The position numbers and the translations under genes are program-made. Below, in pieces: positions 1 through 10,796 of a stretch of DNA of 60,000 nt. How positions within the stretch are numbered: position 1 is the stretch's first letter; every line of letters starts with the position of its first letter. Source of the stretch: Mesostigma viride. Lineage: Eukaryota; Streptophyta; Mesostigmatophyceae; Mesostigmatales; Mesostigmataceae. Where the stretch lies: assembly GCA_009746045.1 (NCBI GenBank), contig RPFO01000213.1:476564-536563 (forward strand). Reading direction: 5' to 3'. The notes beneath the pieces are model-generated. The model was given only the letters and a program-made list of their open reading frames with translations, ran no database searches and was not told the DNA's origin.

Positions 1-1690
1 GGTCTTGCTGCCGATTTTCCGCCAAAAAGTGACTTACAGCCGATTTGTCGGCACCTACTCGGGGGACCAGTTTGCGAGAATACTAATGGGAATTAGGAAA
101 CGTTTAGCTGAGAAGAATGAAAGTTTATAAGTTTCTCCAGAACATGATACTAGGGTTTGCTATATTTTGACCAAGTTTAACAGGTGTTCCAGACCGTCAA
201 AGTACAAGGGGTCAGGGTACTTTTTCACGTACAACGTGCATTCCGGAAAACGACGACCTGGCCATGGCGGCTTGCGCCCACGCATGGCATTTACGTTTGC
301 GTTCGAATTTTCTGGCCAAACTTAGGATGTTGATTTTATACGTCCTAAAGATGATACAGGCCAATTTTTGGTTCGCGGGAATGCCATTTGATAGGTGTCG
401 GCAGCGTTCTTGCTGGAAAAAACTGCGATCAGGCCGGACGATAGAAACGTTGACAGCAATACCTTTCCGGCGTATTTTAAAGGATATATCGGTTTCTTTG
501 TACTTTTTATGATACATATTAGTCGTAAACGTGCAAGGGTGGCCAGAAATCGCCGAATCCAGCGACCATGCTGCACAACTTTGGTGTGCCGAAATGCGCC
601 ATTTTGCGGCCACCGCCTGGGCCAAGGTAACGCCATCCATGCCTGGTAAAGCTTAAGCATCGTTTTCCTATCGATGTTTGACGTTTATATATACGTTCTA
701 GCTTGTGTAGCACATTCTTTTTGCATGATTCATGCTCTTTCTTGACCCTGGCCTGGCCCCTTTCTAAAACACCCTTCTTAGATGCTTCCCTCAGTCAGTT
801 GACCTGCCACAGGGTGATGGTGATAAGTTTTAGAGGCTGTATGGGTTTGAATACCTCCATATATGTTTGTTATACATTTCCCACACACATATTGCATGAG
901 TGTGAGGCAGTTGGCTGGTCTCTGTGGCATCATCAAGCATGTAACCGGTGAGTAGAAGCTTCCCATTGTCAGCATGTGCCACCAGGTGTGCTGGCCATCA
1001 CCTGGAAAGCTATAGCAGCTTAGGCCTAGTTTATCCTTGCTAGGGCAGGCTGAAATAGGCTTAAAATCACTAGTTTGTTGGTGGCTGCCTCCTAGAATGC
1101 ATGCCTTGCGTAGGGTATCCGTACCACGTTACCTACGTGCATGGACAAGGTGGCACCTGCACATAGGTGCCATGTAAGGGCAGTGTGATGATGCAGTTAT
1201 GTTTCCCCATCATTGTGGAAGGGAAATGTATTGTTTGGCATGGTTGGGGGCCATATTAGTAGGTATTAGTAGGTAGTATGCCCACTCCTACCCCCTTGGT
1301 TGCTTTTTACCAACGGTACCCCTATGGGCTGTACTGGGTGTAACTGCTGGTATACCCACCCAAATGATGACCCCAATGGCTCAAACTGTTCAGCAACTAA
1401 TTGTTTATCATCCCTGAAGTGGTAGGTGCCTAGCTCTTACAACATAATTCAAAATGCACATTCTACCAAAAATGAAAACGCTCGTCTTGACCCCCCTGAC
1501 TTTGACGGCAGTTATACATGGCCTACGATGAATATATGTGAGGTTGTGATATATCATGGCTTAGGGCAACTCATGGACATGCTTGCCCCCCAAGGACAGC
1601 CATTGGATATTGCTAGGTTGTACAGGGGCTGGTTTACAAAATAGGTGAGTTACTGCCGATTTATCGGCAGCATTTCCGCCCATTTAGGGG
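1..1690 (-). mobile_element. piggyBac-like non-autonomous element pB-1 (about 9 bases of its left end lie outside the window)
   Basis: The right end reads ...CATTTAGGGG followed by TTAA at 1691-1694. The window opens inside the other terminus, at GGTCTTGCTGCCG, which in the inverted twin at 17246-18936 lies directly behind CCCCTAAAT. The two copies match over their whole length in opposite orientation, with scattered substitutions and small indels. Ends of the form TTAA-CCCCTAAATGG are what piggyBac-type elements show (TTAA target, CCC/CCY start). No transposase is visible. Short open frames at 212-640 (-), 703-951 (+) and 1426-1644 (+) have counterparts in the twin but resemble nothing I know, and they carry indels between copies. 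I infer a passive element mobilised in trans. Confidence 0.75.
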
Positions 1691-1694
1691 TTAA

Positions 1695-2794
1695 CTAACC
1701 CGAGGGTGAACCTGGGTTGGGACAAAGTACCCCCATGTACATACATAGCTAGGTACCTACAGTAGTTAAGTTTTCTTTTTTGAATGGACTCCTGCGTATT
1801 TTAGGCTGTTAGCCATGTACATGTAAGGAGATGTGGGTATGTAAAAATGCTGATGTACATATGTAGAGCAGGCCTGCGCACAGCTGCTGTGGGCTGGCCC
1901 TGCAAATTCACATAGTGTGCTCACCCTAGCGTACAGATGGCTGTGTTGCCATCTGGTAGACATGTCTGTGTTATTCCACCGTATAGAGCTAGCACACATA
2001 TTGTAAAAAACTTGATGTTTTGCAGTGATGCATGCAAAGCAAAGCAAGGCCAGAAATGGATTGACTGCTTACTCTTTCAGCTTCAGCTCGACGACGCGAT
2101 TATCATTGCACAAGATGAAGTTGGTATTCAAGCCAGAGCAGGCATTAATTTCATTCCAGCCATCAAAATAGGCGCTCGGATCGCTGAATCCATTCTTCAG
2201 AGCCACCAGGGGCGCAGTGTCAATCGCTGGGGTACATCACAGATCACCCAAATCCCAGCAAAAAAAACAGAGTTGGACGAAACCAAGCGATCGTTAATTG
2301 ATGGCAACATAATCATGTCGCATGATCATTGGCAATGACACAAGGGCGTCCACACTGCACGGTAGAATGTTTTTGGTCCCTGTCCAACTGCACCCGTGGG
2401 TACGACTTACCTGGTTGCCTTGTGAGTCTCTTGCTGCCCTCGTGCCAGCGAATTTGTGCGATTGTGGCGACTGCTACCGGTTAGCTACACGATGAGCTGG
2501 ACTATTTCTTCGCCTGTGTTTTACTTGCTGCCCTCCTGGTTCTGCTATGCATTGCGAAAGTTGGATTTTTAATATTCTAAGCTACAACATAATGTCTAGC
2601 TACCACATATTCTAGCGGCGACATTTTCTGCAATTTTCTACATTCTCTATAGCTATGCCGTTGCCTAGATGTGGCATTCACTCTAACCAATAGAGTTAGA
2701 TGGTTATGACTATTTTGTTGCAATACTATGTACACGACAATGATGCTGTACGCATATCCATACATACTTCACCATCGGTACACTAGTAACCCCA
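1695..2794. other. Unassigned stretch with one 133-codon open frame
   Basis: An open frame at 1937-2338 (+) would encode a 133-residue polypeptide with a CSDAC motif near residue 29 and a moderately hydrophobic middle. I do not recognise it. There are no splice signals or homologous copies in this window that would support a real gene. The remaining bases are AT-rich and unremarkable. Confidence 0.3.
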
Positions 2795-3125
2795 TCCTAA
2801 TAAAAAAAAACTGATAAACCTGATAAACGCCTGATAAAACTGATAAACACCTGATAAAAATATCCTAATACCTGATAAAACCTGATATCATCAGGACCTC
2901 ATGCCTTATAAATCCTGATAAATCCTGATACATGCCTGATATTGACTTTTCACAGTTTTATCAGGATTTATCAGGAGCATGAAGCCAACCTGATAAAACT
3001 GGTAAAAGGCACTGATAAACAGCAATGCACTGATAAAACTGATGAAGGCAACTCACGGCACTGATAAAGGCATGACATTCACACCATGAGACAAGCAAGG
3101 CACTGATCAAATTGATAAAAGGCAT
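2795..3125. repeat. Degenerate CTGATAAA array, locus 1
   Basis: The octamer CTGATAAA/CCTGATAAA recurs many times with irregular spacing. A short stretch of the reverse form TTTATCAGG sits in the middle (about 2955-2975), so the array is partly inverted on itself. A second array of the same motif, mainly in the TTATCAGG orientation, lies at 24440-24860. It looks like a diverged minisatellite. No coding potential was seen. Confidence 0.7.
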
Positions 3126-3815
3126 GGATGGCATTGAATCTGAGACAAGGAACGGCATACATATGCAAAAGACGTGTTGCACTGGATTAGGACAAATTGT
3201 GAAATTTAGGACACTTTTGATGCCGACTCAAGAAAATAAGTTAATCTGGGTCCCTTTTATGGGATTACATGTGGCTGACATTGAATCTTGCTATTTTTCT
3301 CGATCTCACACTTGTCCAGTTCTGGAAAACAAACATGGACGTACGTGATTCCAGCTCTTTGTGGCATGGTGCATATATTGCATGAGAGATTCTCCCACAG
3401 TTCTAAGTCATCATGGGCAATACGTCATGTCACTGACTCATCATGACTGCACACAGTGACCATAATCAAATGCAGATTTTATGTTGGCAATTATACTCAT
3501 GATGTCTCGCAACTGATTCTGCCATTTTCAATCCGTTAACACAATCATCATGGTCTACATGTTATTCCAAGTCGTTACAAGGCATCATCACATTGTCATC
3601 ACAAAGGCAATCATCGCTAGCTTGCGTAGTGCACGCCAAGGGTAGTTATAAACTTTACTGATGCCTGGTTCCTTGAATGGCGTAGGCCATCAGTGATGGG
3701 TGGAAATACGGAATTGCGGCATGCTGGGCTGATGTGCTGCCTAATTCACACTGAATTGATGGTGCCAGTGCCTATATAGGGGTTCATACTACCACGCCGC
3801 CCTTCCTGACATCCA
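3126..3815. other. Gene-free stretch
   Basis: No supported coding region or structural RNA. Around 3395-3610 there are many CATCATG/TCATCA repeats. A 78-codon frame at 3112-3348 (+) overlaps the GATAAA array and is treated as chance. Confidence 0.4.
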
Positions 3816-3821
3816 TTGCCA

Positions 3822-3989
3822 TCCAGCGGATGTCAGCTGCCAACCCGGTGGCGCGGTCCGTGCCGGCGGCGTTGGAACCTGCTGCCATCCCGCACTAGCT
3901 GTCCACTGCCAACCAGGTGGCCCGGTTGGTGCCGGTGGGGCTACATAGTGCCTGCTGCCACCCTGTTGATGTCAGCTGCCAACCCGGTA
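3822..3989. repeat. Minisatellite, about 57-60 bp unit, left block
   Basis: Three imperfect units contain the core GTCAGCTGCCAACCCGGT together with CCTGCTGCCA. The same unit, better preserved, is repeated five to six times at about 11083-11410. The left block ends abruptly at GTTAGATGAG, where the direct repeat E1 starts. The two blocks may once have been one array split by insertion, but the flanks do not join cleanly enough to prove it. Confidence 0.7.
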
Positions 3990-4307
3990 GTTAGATGAGA
4001 TGCTTAGGCTGACACACGGATTTCCGGCCTGCGCGCCGCGTATTGCCTACCGCGGCTGAGCGGGACACCTCAGTACTGTACGGCAGGTCGTACGGTCCTG
4101 AGGTGTAATGTGGACTGTTGTGCCGTTATGTAGTGCCAGACTGTACCTAGTCTCTAGCTCGCCCGCCAGATCCGGGTTATCCGGGTCTGACGCGCCGAGG
4201 GTAGTTGATGCTAGTGACGTGGTCGCATGGCATTGCAGTGTACATACAGTTGTCCACTGGTAGACGCTGCAGTCGGCGTTGCCATAGGCATATAGGTGTA
4301 GCACTGG
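3990..4307 (+). repeat. Direct repeat E, copy 1 (candidate LTR)
   Basis: A 318-bp unit starting GTTAGATGAGATGC and ending TAGCACTGG. It is repeated from 4636, where copy 2 is broken by TE1 and resumes at 10797. The copies are highly similar, with a few substitutions and short indels. Only about 330 bases separate them, so together they resemble a very short LTR (TRIM-like) element. I found no convincing target-site duplication or primer binding site, so a segmental duplication is an equal alternative. The first bases (TTAGATGAG, then TTCCGGCCTG) resemble the segment just after the RNase H stop of element D (59630 onward). Confidence 0.5.
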
Positions 4308-4635
4308 ACGTGGGACCTCTTAAACGGTTTACCTTGGCATTTTTTTTTACAGTGGCACTCTTTGCTGGTGAAGCACTCCCTGGATACATAGGCAGGCAGA
4401 TGTGATTCTCTCCCTTATGAGCTCGCGAGGGGGCGGAACTCCCCGGGTCTGTTGAGCTAAACTTGATGCCACCAGAAGTATTGCACCAGTTTTGGGGCCC
4501 ATTCTTTTTCAGTCCAGATGATGCAGTATGGGTGTCAGTTGCTCAGCACCTCAGTCAGCTTGGAGTCAGTCTCCTAGCTGGGCAGGTCAGGCTTGAAGTC
4601 GCTAGCCTTCAACCTGAAAGGAAAACATAATGGGA
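4308..4635. other. Spacer between the E repeats
   Basis: About 330 bases with no open frame of note and a T9 run near 4340. If E is an LTR, this would be the whole internal region, with nothing coding in it. Confidence 0.4.
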
Positions 4636-4805
4636 GTTAGATGAGATGCTTAGGCTGACACACGGATTTCCGGCCTGCGCACCGCGTATTGCCTACCGCG
4701 GCTGAGCGGGACACCTCAGTACTGTACGGCAGGTCGTACGGTCCTGAGGTGTCATGTGGACTGTTGTGCCGTTAGTGCCAGACTGTACCTAGTCTCTAGC
4801 TCGAT
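4636..4805 (+). repeat. Direct repeat E, copy 2, left part
   Basis: It matches 3990-4162 and stops at the left border of TE1. The remainder of the unit resumes right of TE1 at 10797. Copy 2 was therefore whole before TE1 inserted, which dates TE1 after the duplication. Confidence 0.65.
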
Positions 4806-4810
4806 CCGAA

Positions 4811-5080
4811 GGGTCGACAGTAGCTAACATTTGACACTTGTTAAGTGTTGACTACATGTCAGTTATAAAATATAAACTTAACCTGTGATTCTAGCCGAGC
4901 ACCAATCATAGGTGACGGCGGTGTTACCTGCAGCAATATCCACTCATCCGATAAGGTGCTGGCTATGGACGAAGCACAGTAGTTTTTTTTTATCATTTTA
5001 ATACAAAGTCAATATCAAACCAGTAAAGCAATATTCATTCGATCTTTCACAGCCCTGTCACCAGTCCTGGAATTTTGACA
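4811..5080 (+). repeat. TE1 5' LTR, lacking its first ~430 bases
   Basis: It begins GGGTCGACAGTAGC, which is an internal position of the fuller LTR copy (10125 in the 3' LTR), and ends ATTTTGACA directly before the TGGTATC primer binding site. A T9 run at 4983-4991 corresponds to the point where the 3' LTR copy switches into the inverted arm. Confidence 0.75.
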
Positions 5081-6114
5081 TGGTATCGAGCGGGGTGGCC
5101 AACTAAATTGCTACAACTGGTCCCATTTATCGGGCAAATTGACTCCCTGTATCGGCAATTTATGCCGGTCGTGCATATCCTTGAAGGGTTTCCCTGTATC
5201 GAAATTCAAGAACTCGAGTATTTGGACGATCGTCTCTATCTCGTATTCGCTGTTCTCAACCATCGTCGCATATTAATATTAATCTTTACCATTACGGACT
5301 GAGCGTCTACGGGTTTCTCGGTTGTGACCAGATTTTAACCTTGCCGAGACAATCATGTCCGCAGCCGCGACAGCAGCAGCTACGAAAGCGACAAAAGATC
5401 TGAATATACTCCAGGCCTGCAAAAATATTACACAGTTCGATGGCCTCGACCCAGTTAAGTGGGACAACACGAAGATTCCTTTTCTGGCCGTAGTGACAGC
5501 ATTCGGGATGCTGTCTGTCCTGCTTGGCACCGAGGTCAATGAGGAACGCGACCTGATTCTTTTCGCGGCCCTCTGTCAGTGCCTCATCGGACCAGCACTC
5601 AAAGTCGCAAACAGTGTTACAGTACTACGAAAACTGGCAGCGTGGCATATCAACGAATCTGTGAAGAATATGAGCATCTCAAACTGCAGATGAGCAACCG
5701 GCGAGCACTACGCCGCAAGCTCAATCGAATGAAGCTGGAACGCGGCGTCACAATGCGGCAATATATAACCGACGGGGAATTAACCCCTCAACCGTCTTTG
5801 ACTCGTGACTAAAATGAGTCACGAGTTGCACAGTATGCCACAGGTGCCCCCATTCAGCCTAATTATTTTTTCTAGACCATACTAGGAACCAAGCATAACC
5901 ATATTAGGGCGCACCTGGGGGTATAGTGGGTGGTCCCAGTGCTAGCCCCCCCTGCTCTATAAATAGCCCCCCCCTCAGGGGGGTACGGTGAGTGTGCGCG
6001 GTGACACCCTTATAATGGATGATAGACCCCTTTCCTCAATGAGTTGACCCTGGGGTTGGTTTTGTAGATAGATTTTTTAGTTAGGATGGGATACAAACAC
6101 TAAAAATTGTAACT

Positions 6115-6602
6115 CCCCCAGGGACCCATCAGCTGGTGCTAAAAATAACTGGTGACTATTTCGAGTCGCGAGTTTTTGGGGGGCTAAAATAGGCATCCTA
6201 GTGCAGTTTTGAACATGGAAACGATATGCAAGCATGGAGTATGGGCAAACATGCATGCTAACACTTATTCCAACCTGTGTGCCACCAATACCTGCCATAA
6301 CCACTACAGGTCCCTGCCGGATATGATTGGAGACGACTACGCGCGGGCCGCGAGTACGGGGTTCACAACCTTATCATACATGATGGAGCACGTATACCTT
6401 GGATTTCACCCTAGTATTTCAGGGGGGACTGCAACTGTACCCAAGCACTACATCCAAACACTTACATGTCTTGTTTCACCCAGGGACCCACAAGATAATG
6501 CTAAAAATAGCTGGTGACTATTCTGAGTGACCAGTTTGGGGGGGGCTAGAATAAACATCCTAGTGCAGTTTTGAACATGGAAATGATAGGTAAGCATGAA
6601 AC
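6115..6602. repeat. Direct repeat pair inside pB-2
   Basis: Two ~125-bp segments (about 6115-6240 and 6480-6602) share the blocks CAGGGACCCA, GCTAAAAATA, GGTGACTATT and CATCCTAGTGCAGTTTTGAA in the same order. They are about 360 bases apart. This could be an internal duplication or a subterminal transposase-binding region; the sequence does not decide. Confidence 0.65.
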
Positions 6603-7079
6603 ATGCATGATTATGTTTATTCCAGCTCCTATGTGGCACAAATATATGCCACAATAAGCGTAAATGCTTGCAGACCCGCTGATACTGTGGTACTTATTTT
6701 TACATGCATGATGGACCTTGCACACAAAGTCAAAACATCCCAGCACTCCTAGATAAATTAGTGACCAAGGGACCATGCATGCAGTAACACTGAAAATTGC
6801 CAACTAGAAATAGGTGGCACTGTGACCATCACGGAGCAGATTTTCAAACTGCACAAGTTATGCATAAACATGAAAGCTAATAAGACATGACCATGAAACA
6901 ATAACCCATGCAGGCTAACAACATGAAACCAAATAACACATGCACAGGTGGGTCCATGAAACAATAACACACACTTCAAACCATGCCGGCCCATGGTGAT
7001 ACACGGCGCGCATGAGCGCGGGCAGGAAAGGCCAAACGCCATGCCACGTAGGCAACAAATGCTAGCATTCTTAGTCAGC

Positions 7080-7410
7080 CTCCGTAGGACTATATCCCAG
7101 GCGGACATGCTCCGCCCTGAGATGGCGGCGCCGCGCCACCCCCTTGAGCTTCCGGGTGGTGGCTGCTGACCCCTCGTGGTAGTGGCGCCCTTGAAATTCT
7201 TGGCGCATTCGCCACGCTGGGAGAGGCGCTGCCATACCCGCTGCTTCGTCACGTTGAAGTCCAGCCCCTCCACCTGCCCGGAGTGGAAGAGGCCGAAGCA
7301 GTTCCGCTCGCTGTTGCTGCAGAACGCCATGTCACAGTGCTCGCACATGACCGAGGTCTTGTGCTTCCTGCCTTGCGCGCAGCACAGTTGGCACAGCACC
7401 TGCTCCACCC
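7080..7410 (-). pseudogene. piggyBac transposase C-terminal cysteine-rich domain (remnant)
   Basis: Reading on the minus strand from 7429, the frame shows a Cys/His series at residues 13, 16, 29, 32, 37, 44 (Cys) and 49 (His), beginning CQLCCAQGRK and ending NCFGLFH. This pattern is the zinc-binding end of piggyBac transposases, which contacts the terminal repeats. It follows directly on the N-terminal remnant but in a different frame. The catalytic aspartates that should lie between are missing, so a deletion of roughly 300 or more codons joined the two ends near 7400. A basic, glycine-rich tail follows the domain. Confidence 0.75.
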
Positions 7411-8332
7411 AGAAATTTGCCCATCTCATGCATTGTTAAGGGGTGCCACTCACGCTCACCTGGCTTGCCCGCCCCCTTGAGCTCAGCATAGTCGTTGGTC
7501 TCCTTGACAATCTTGGCCACGACATCACGTTGGGACCAGAAAAGGGAGAACAGCCCGAGGGGCCCAAACTCGAGCTGGGCAGGGGAAAGGTTTTGATAGC
7601 AGGCGGTACCCGTCATCGGCGACAGCACCGGAGTATCGGGAAAAGGAAACACACCTGGCTTGCCGAAACCAGATTTCCAGACAGTCTCGGCTGGCTCCTC
7701 AGTGGCAGGAGTGTCGTTAGGAAAAACGAATCATCGAGCTCAGCCTCACCGCTCGGCACCGGACCCTCCGCACCCTTCTGGTAAACAAAGTCGTCATCGG
7801 AAGCGTCCGAGACAACGCTCTCGCTGGCCGCCGCCTTGGTCTGACGGCGCCTTTTCGGGGCGTGGCTGATGGCTGGGTTCTTCTTCGGGTTGCCGACAGC
7901 GCGCTTCCCCGGCTCGCGTCGCTTGACCGGTGTGGGCAGCTCGATATCCTCGGATTTGTCGTCGTCGTCCTCGCCGGCGTCAGAATCGCTATCCTGGCCC
8001 TGCTCGCTATCATCGTCACTGCTACCTGCCGTTGGGACCTTCCTGGCGGCGCATTCTTTCACTAGAGCTTCGTACTCATCTGAGCTGCACGAATATATGA
8101 AAATCTGCTCACGGGTGAATGGGTACGTGAGCTTGTCGTCCGGGAAATAGCACCGTGCACCATCTCCGGACCTGTTCACTGTCACTACCTTGCCCGGCAA
8201 ACGTACCTCGCTTTGTTTTTCCCCATACTGCTCTATCGCCCAGTCTCGTCCGAATTTTTCCACAGGCACTGCCATGAAAATGCCCTTCTTTACCTTGAAA
8301 GTCCGTATATCTGCCTGCATTTCGTCCGCCAT
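7400..8332 (-). pseudogene. piggyBac transposase N-terminal region (remnant)
   Basis: The reading starts with ATG at 8332. About 100 residues of unknown fold are followed by an acidic Asp/Ser stretch and a basic nuclear-localisation-like patch (PKRRRQTK). The frame then changes at a T-run near 7735, consistent with loss of one T. The continuing frame (7652 downward) has FSLFWSQRDVVAKIVKETN and WHPLTMHEMGKFLG, which look like the start of the DDE_Tnp_1_7 domain (LF..F......I..ETN.Y, then W..LT..EM..FLG). It ends at the deletion junction. The position 5' of the cysteine-rich piece is correct for a deletion derivative. Confidence 0.75.
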
Positions 8333-9395
8333 GTCTACGTCCGCGCTCCCCCCTTTTTTCGCATCCTTCGTTTTCGTACGTTTTTGTCAATTTTTTTTAC
8401 CGCCCAAACCTGCATGCACCAGGGTACCCTGTTGACTTTGACCAGGGTTTCCACCCTGATACGGTGGTCAAATACGGTCAGACAAGTGTCCTACGGATAG
8501 AGTGAATCTAGATCTTTTCGGTGGTCTAGTTGGTTCCCGCCAAAACCCTCCCGCCAAATCCCTACAGGGCGCACAAACTCATGCCGAATGTGAGGCATGA
8601 GAAAAACTCGCAGTCGAAAATCGGCACGAGGACGGTTTAGGGGTTAACTTATAACGACCTGATTGCCACCGGCGCCAAAATGGCACCCGAGGATCTGGCC
8701 GAGAATCTGCTCGCCGGCGTGACCGAGGATTTGCTTCCGGGTCCCTTGCACAATTAAACCTCGGGGACGGTATCACCCTACAGGAAACTAAGGCGGCACT
8801 TCTTAAGGCATGGGACCTCGTGCACGGTGACAAAGATTCCGCGGAGGCCACCAAGGAGGTGTATCATACCTCCCACCATGGACGCGGTGGCCGTGGAGGC
8901 GGCCGTGGAAGGGGGCGTGGCGGTCACAATGGCGGGGCCCAGCGGCCCAGCTGCACCCACTGCGGTCGCACCTCCCACCAGGAGCCGACCTGCTGGTGGA
9001 AGTATCCCCACCTGCGCAACACTCGCGGCACCACCGGCGGGCCCGCCGCCCACCACACCACCGACACCCCGGCGCCCACCCAGGAGGCCCCCGACCTCCC
9101 CCCGGTTTCTGCTTCTAAACGCCTCATCCAGCTCCACCCCGGGACCGGGAACAAGGGGTAGCAGCCAGCTGGGCCCAGCTAGCACCAGACGTGGGCCCTG
9201 GAGCTTCTCAACCTGCACTGCAGCAGGCGACAGCAGCCAGCCCCCCCAACCCGTCCCCTGGCCCTCCTGCATCGCTAGCGGCCAGTAGCCCGCCCTGCCA
9301 GACGTGACAGGCGACAGGTCTCCCTGCCAGCAGCCAGCAGTGACCAGTACTGCAGTACCAGCATCAACCAGTTAACCTGTGTTCTTTCCTCCTGT

Positions 9396-9613
9396 GGCGC
9401 ACTCCCAGGGACACCTGGGGGCCACCGGATGTCTTTCAAGGGTCCCAGCATTTCCCAGCAACAGCAACAGTTTCGCACTACTCTATTTCCTTCCAGGCTC
9501 TTCTTTCTTTACACCTAGGCGCACTCCCAGGGACACCTGGGGGCCAGGTGGCCTTCTAGCATCAGCCAATGTGTCCTACACCTAGGCGCACTCCCAGGGA
9601 CACCCGGGGGCCA
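9396..9613 (+). repeat. Three copies of a 29-bp motif in the TE1 tail
   Basis: GGCGCACTCCCAGGGACACC plus TGGGGGCCA occurs at 9396, 9518 and 9585, with one substitution in the third copy. A related phrase (GTGGCGCACTCCATGTGACA) occurs in element C near 21577, and both elements also share CATCAACCAGT. This hints that the non-coding tails of these non-autonomous elements are related. Confidence 0.7.
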
Positions 9614-9690
9614 GGTGGCTTTCTTAATTCAGTTCAGTCTATCTTCATCTCCTTTGAGCAGTCCCGGTTAGCCGGGTAAGGGGGGGAGAG

Positions 9691-10301
9691 TTTGGGGTTA
9701 TTTGACTATACCCGACTATGTACCCTCACCTGTTTGTTATATTAACTAGTCCTAGGGAGAATAAGTACATTGAGCTTGATCATGGCTATTGGTGCAAGGG
9801 GTATGTCAAGAATATGCCCCATCTAAGCCTAACAAGCCCAGCACCTGCAGTGCTGAGTTAAGTTCGGGTAGTCTGTGTTCAGTCATAAATATGATTTCTG
9901 GCGTGTAGAGCTATATATTTACTACAACTCTGCAACTGGAACCACCTCAATCTGAGGTCCAGGTAAAAAGTTATAAGTGTTTGAGTATTTACGATATTAT
10001 ATGTGCCTGGGTCACTATAAGGCCCTAGGACCTTTCTCAATTATGTTGCGTGACGCACGGGCCCGCCCTATAGGCCAGGCGTGAATAGTTTAGCCTCACA
10101 TATATATTACACTATAATTTCTATGGGTCGACAGTAGCTAACATTTGACACTTGTTAAGTGTTGACTACATGTCAGTTATAAAATATAAACTTAACCTGT
10201 GATTCTAGCCGAGCACCAATCATAGGTGACGGCGCTGTTACCTGCAGCAATATCCACTCATCCGATAAGGTGCTGGCTATGGACGAAGCACAGTAGTTTT
10301 T
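9691..10301 (+). repeat. TE1 3' LTR, joined to an inverted copy
   Basis: It starts TTTGGGGTTATTTGAC right after the polypurine tract. From 10125 it matches the 5' LTR fragment. It never reaches the LTR end: at the T-run near 10297-10305 the sequence turns into the reverse complement of its own upstream part. This is the left arm plus spacer of a large inverted repeat (arms 9685-10190 and 10302-10793, spacer about 111 bases). Confidence 0.75.
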
Positions 10302-10793
10302 TTTTATAACTGACATGTAGTCAACACTTAACAAGTGTCAAATGTTAGCTACTGTCGACCCATAGAAATTATAGTGTAATATATATGTGAGGCAGAATTA
10401 TTCACGCCTGGCCTATAGGGCCCGTGCGTCACGCAACATAATTGAGAAAGGTCCTAGGGCCTTATAGTGACCCAGGCACATGTAATATCGTAAATACTCA
10501 AACACTTATAACTTTTTACCTGGACCTCAGATTGAGGTGGTTCCAGTTGGAGAGTTGTAGTAAATATATAGCTCTACACGCCAGAAATCATATTTATGAC
10601 TCAACACAGACTACCCGAACTTTACTCAGCACTGCAGGTGCTGGGCTTGTTAGGCTTAGATGGGGCATATTCTTGACATACCCCTTGCACCAATAGCCAT
10701 GATCAAGCTCAATGTACTTATTCTCCCTAGGACTAATATAACAAACAGGTGAGGGTACATAGTCGGGTATAGTCAAATAACCCCAAACTCTCC
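10302..10793 (-). repeat. TE1 inverted LTR arm
   Basis: Reverse complement of 9685-10190 with very few mismatches. It includes a few bases of the polypurine tract (CTCTCC), so it derives from an LTR still joined to internal sequence. Short frames inside it (for example 10442-10696) are LTR sequence, not genes. Confidence 0.8.
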
Positions 10794-10796
10794 GAA

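Larger units (their letters stand above)
5784..8643 (-). mobile_element. pB-2: piggyBac-like element with internally deleted transposase
   Basis: The element is flanked by TTAA (5780-5783 and 8644-8647). Its ends are CCCCTCAACCGTC on the left and the complement of CCCCTAAACCGTC on the right, so the TIRs match at 12 of 13 bases. The interior carries two transposase pieces on the minus strand (see separate entries) joined without the catalytic core, plus a non-coding left half with an internal ~125-bp direct repeat. It sits exactly in the gag reading frame of TE1. TTAA specificity and the C-terminal cysteine-rich domain are hallmarks of piggyBac. It is probably non-autonomous. Confidence 0.85.
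5355..9161 (+). pseudogene. TE1 gag polyprotein, frameshifted and split by pB-2
   Basis: Capsid-like protein of a copia-type element. The start ATG at 5355 follows the primer site by about 270 bases. The N-terminal part contains a segment parallel to the element A gag (a FDGL/PVKW-type motif followed by a FAALC motif). The frame changes near 5620, continues through an RRKLNRM motif and an ITDGE motif to 5780, and is then broken by pB-2. It resumes in the same frame at 8644, with a further frame change near 8740. The C-terminal part has a glycine/arginine-rich stretch and a zinc knuckle CTHCGRTSHQEPTC (CX2CX4HX4C). The reading stops at about 9161 with no pol behind it. A single TTAA at the break would keep the gag frame continuous, so gag was already a unit when pB-2 arrived. 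Confidence 0.75.
4811..10791 (+). mobile_element. TE1: gag-only copia-like LTR element with an inverted extra LTR
   Basis: The left end is an LTR fragment (4811-5080) followed by TGGTATCGAGC at 5081, a typical copia primer binding site of initiator-tRNA-Met type. The internal region encodes only gag, ending after a zinc knuckle, then a non-coding tail, a polypurine tract (9677-9690) and a longer 3' LTR (from about 9691). Instead of ending there, the LTR runs into an inverted copy of itself (10302-10793). CCGAA lies directly outside both borders (4806-4810 and 10792-10796), which suggests that this odd structure is the integrated unit. No protease, integrase or RT is visible, so it resembles plant TR-GAG elements. 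pB-2 interrupts gag. Confidence 0.7.

Noticed and set aside
212-713. Overlapping frames in pB-1 and their counterparts in pB-3 as transposase.
   Set aside because: No DDE/D motif or cysteine-rich domain; indels between copies shift the frames.
2795-3125. CRISPR array.
   Set aside because: Repeats are 8-10 bases, irregularly spaced and degenerate, in a eukaryotic context.
9800-9900. 5S rRNA-like phrase in the TE1 LTR (GTGCTGAGTTAAGTTCGGGTAG).
   Set aside because: Only a short resemblance; no 5S secondary structure or internal control region order.
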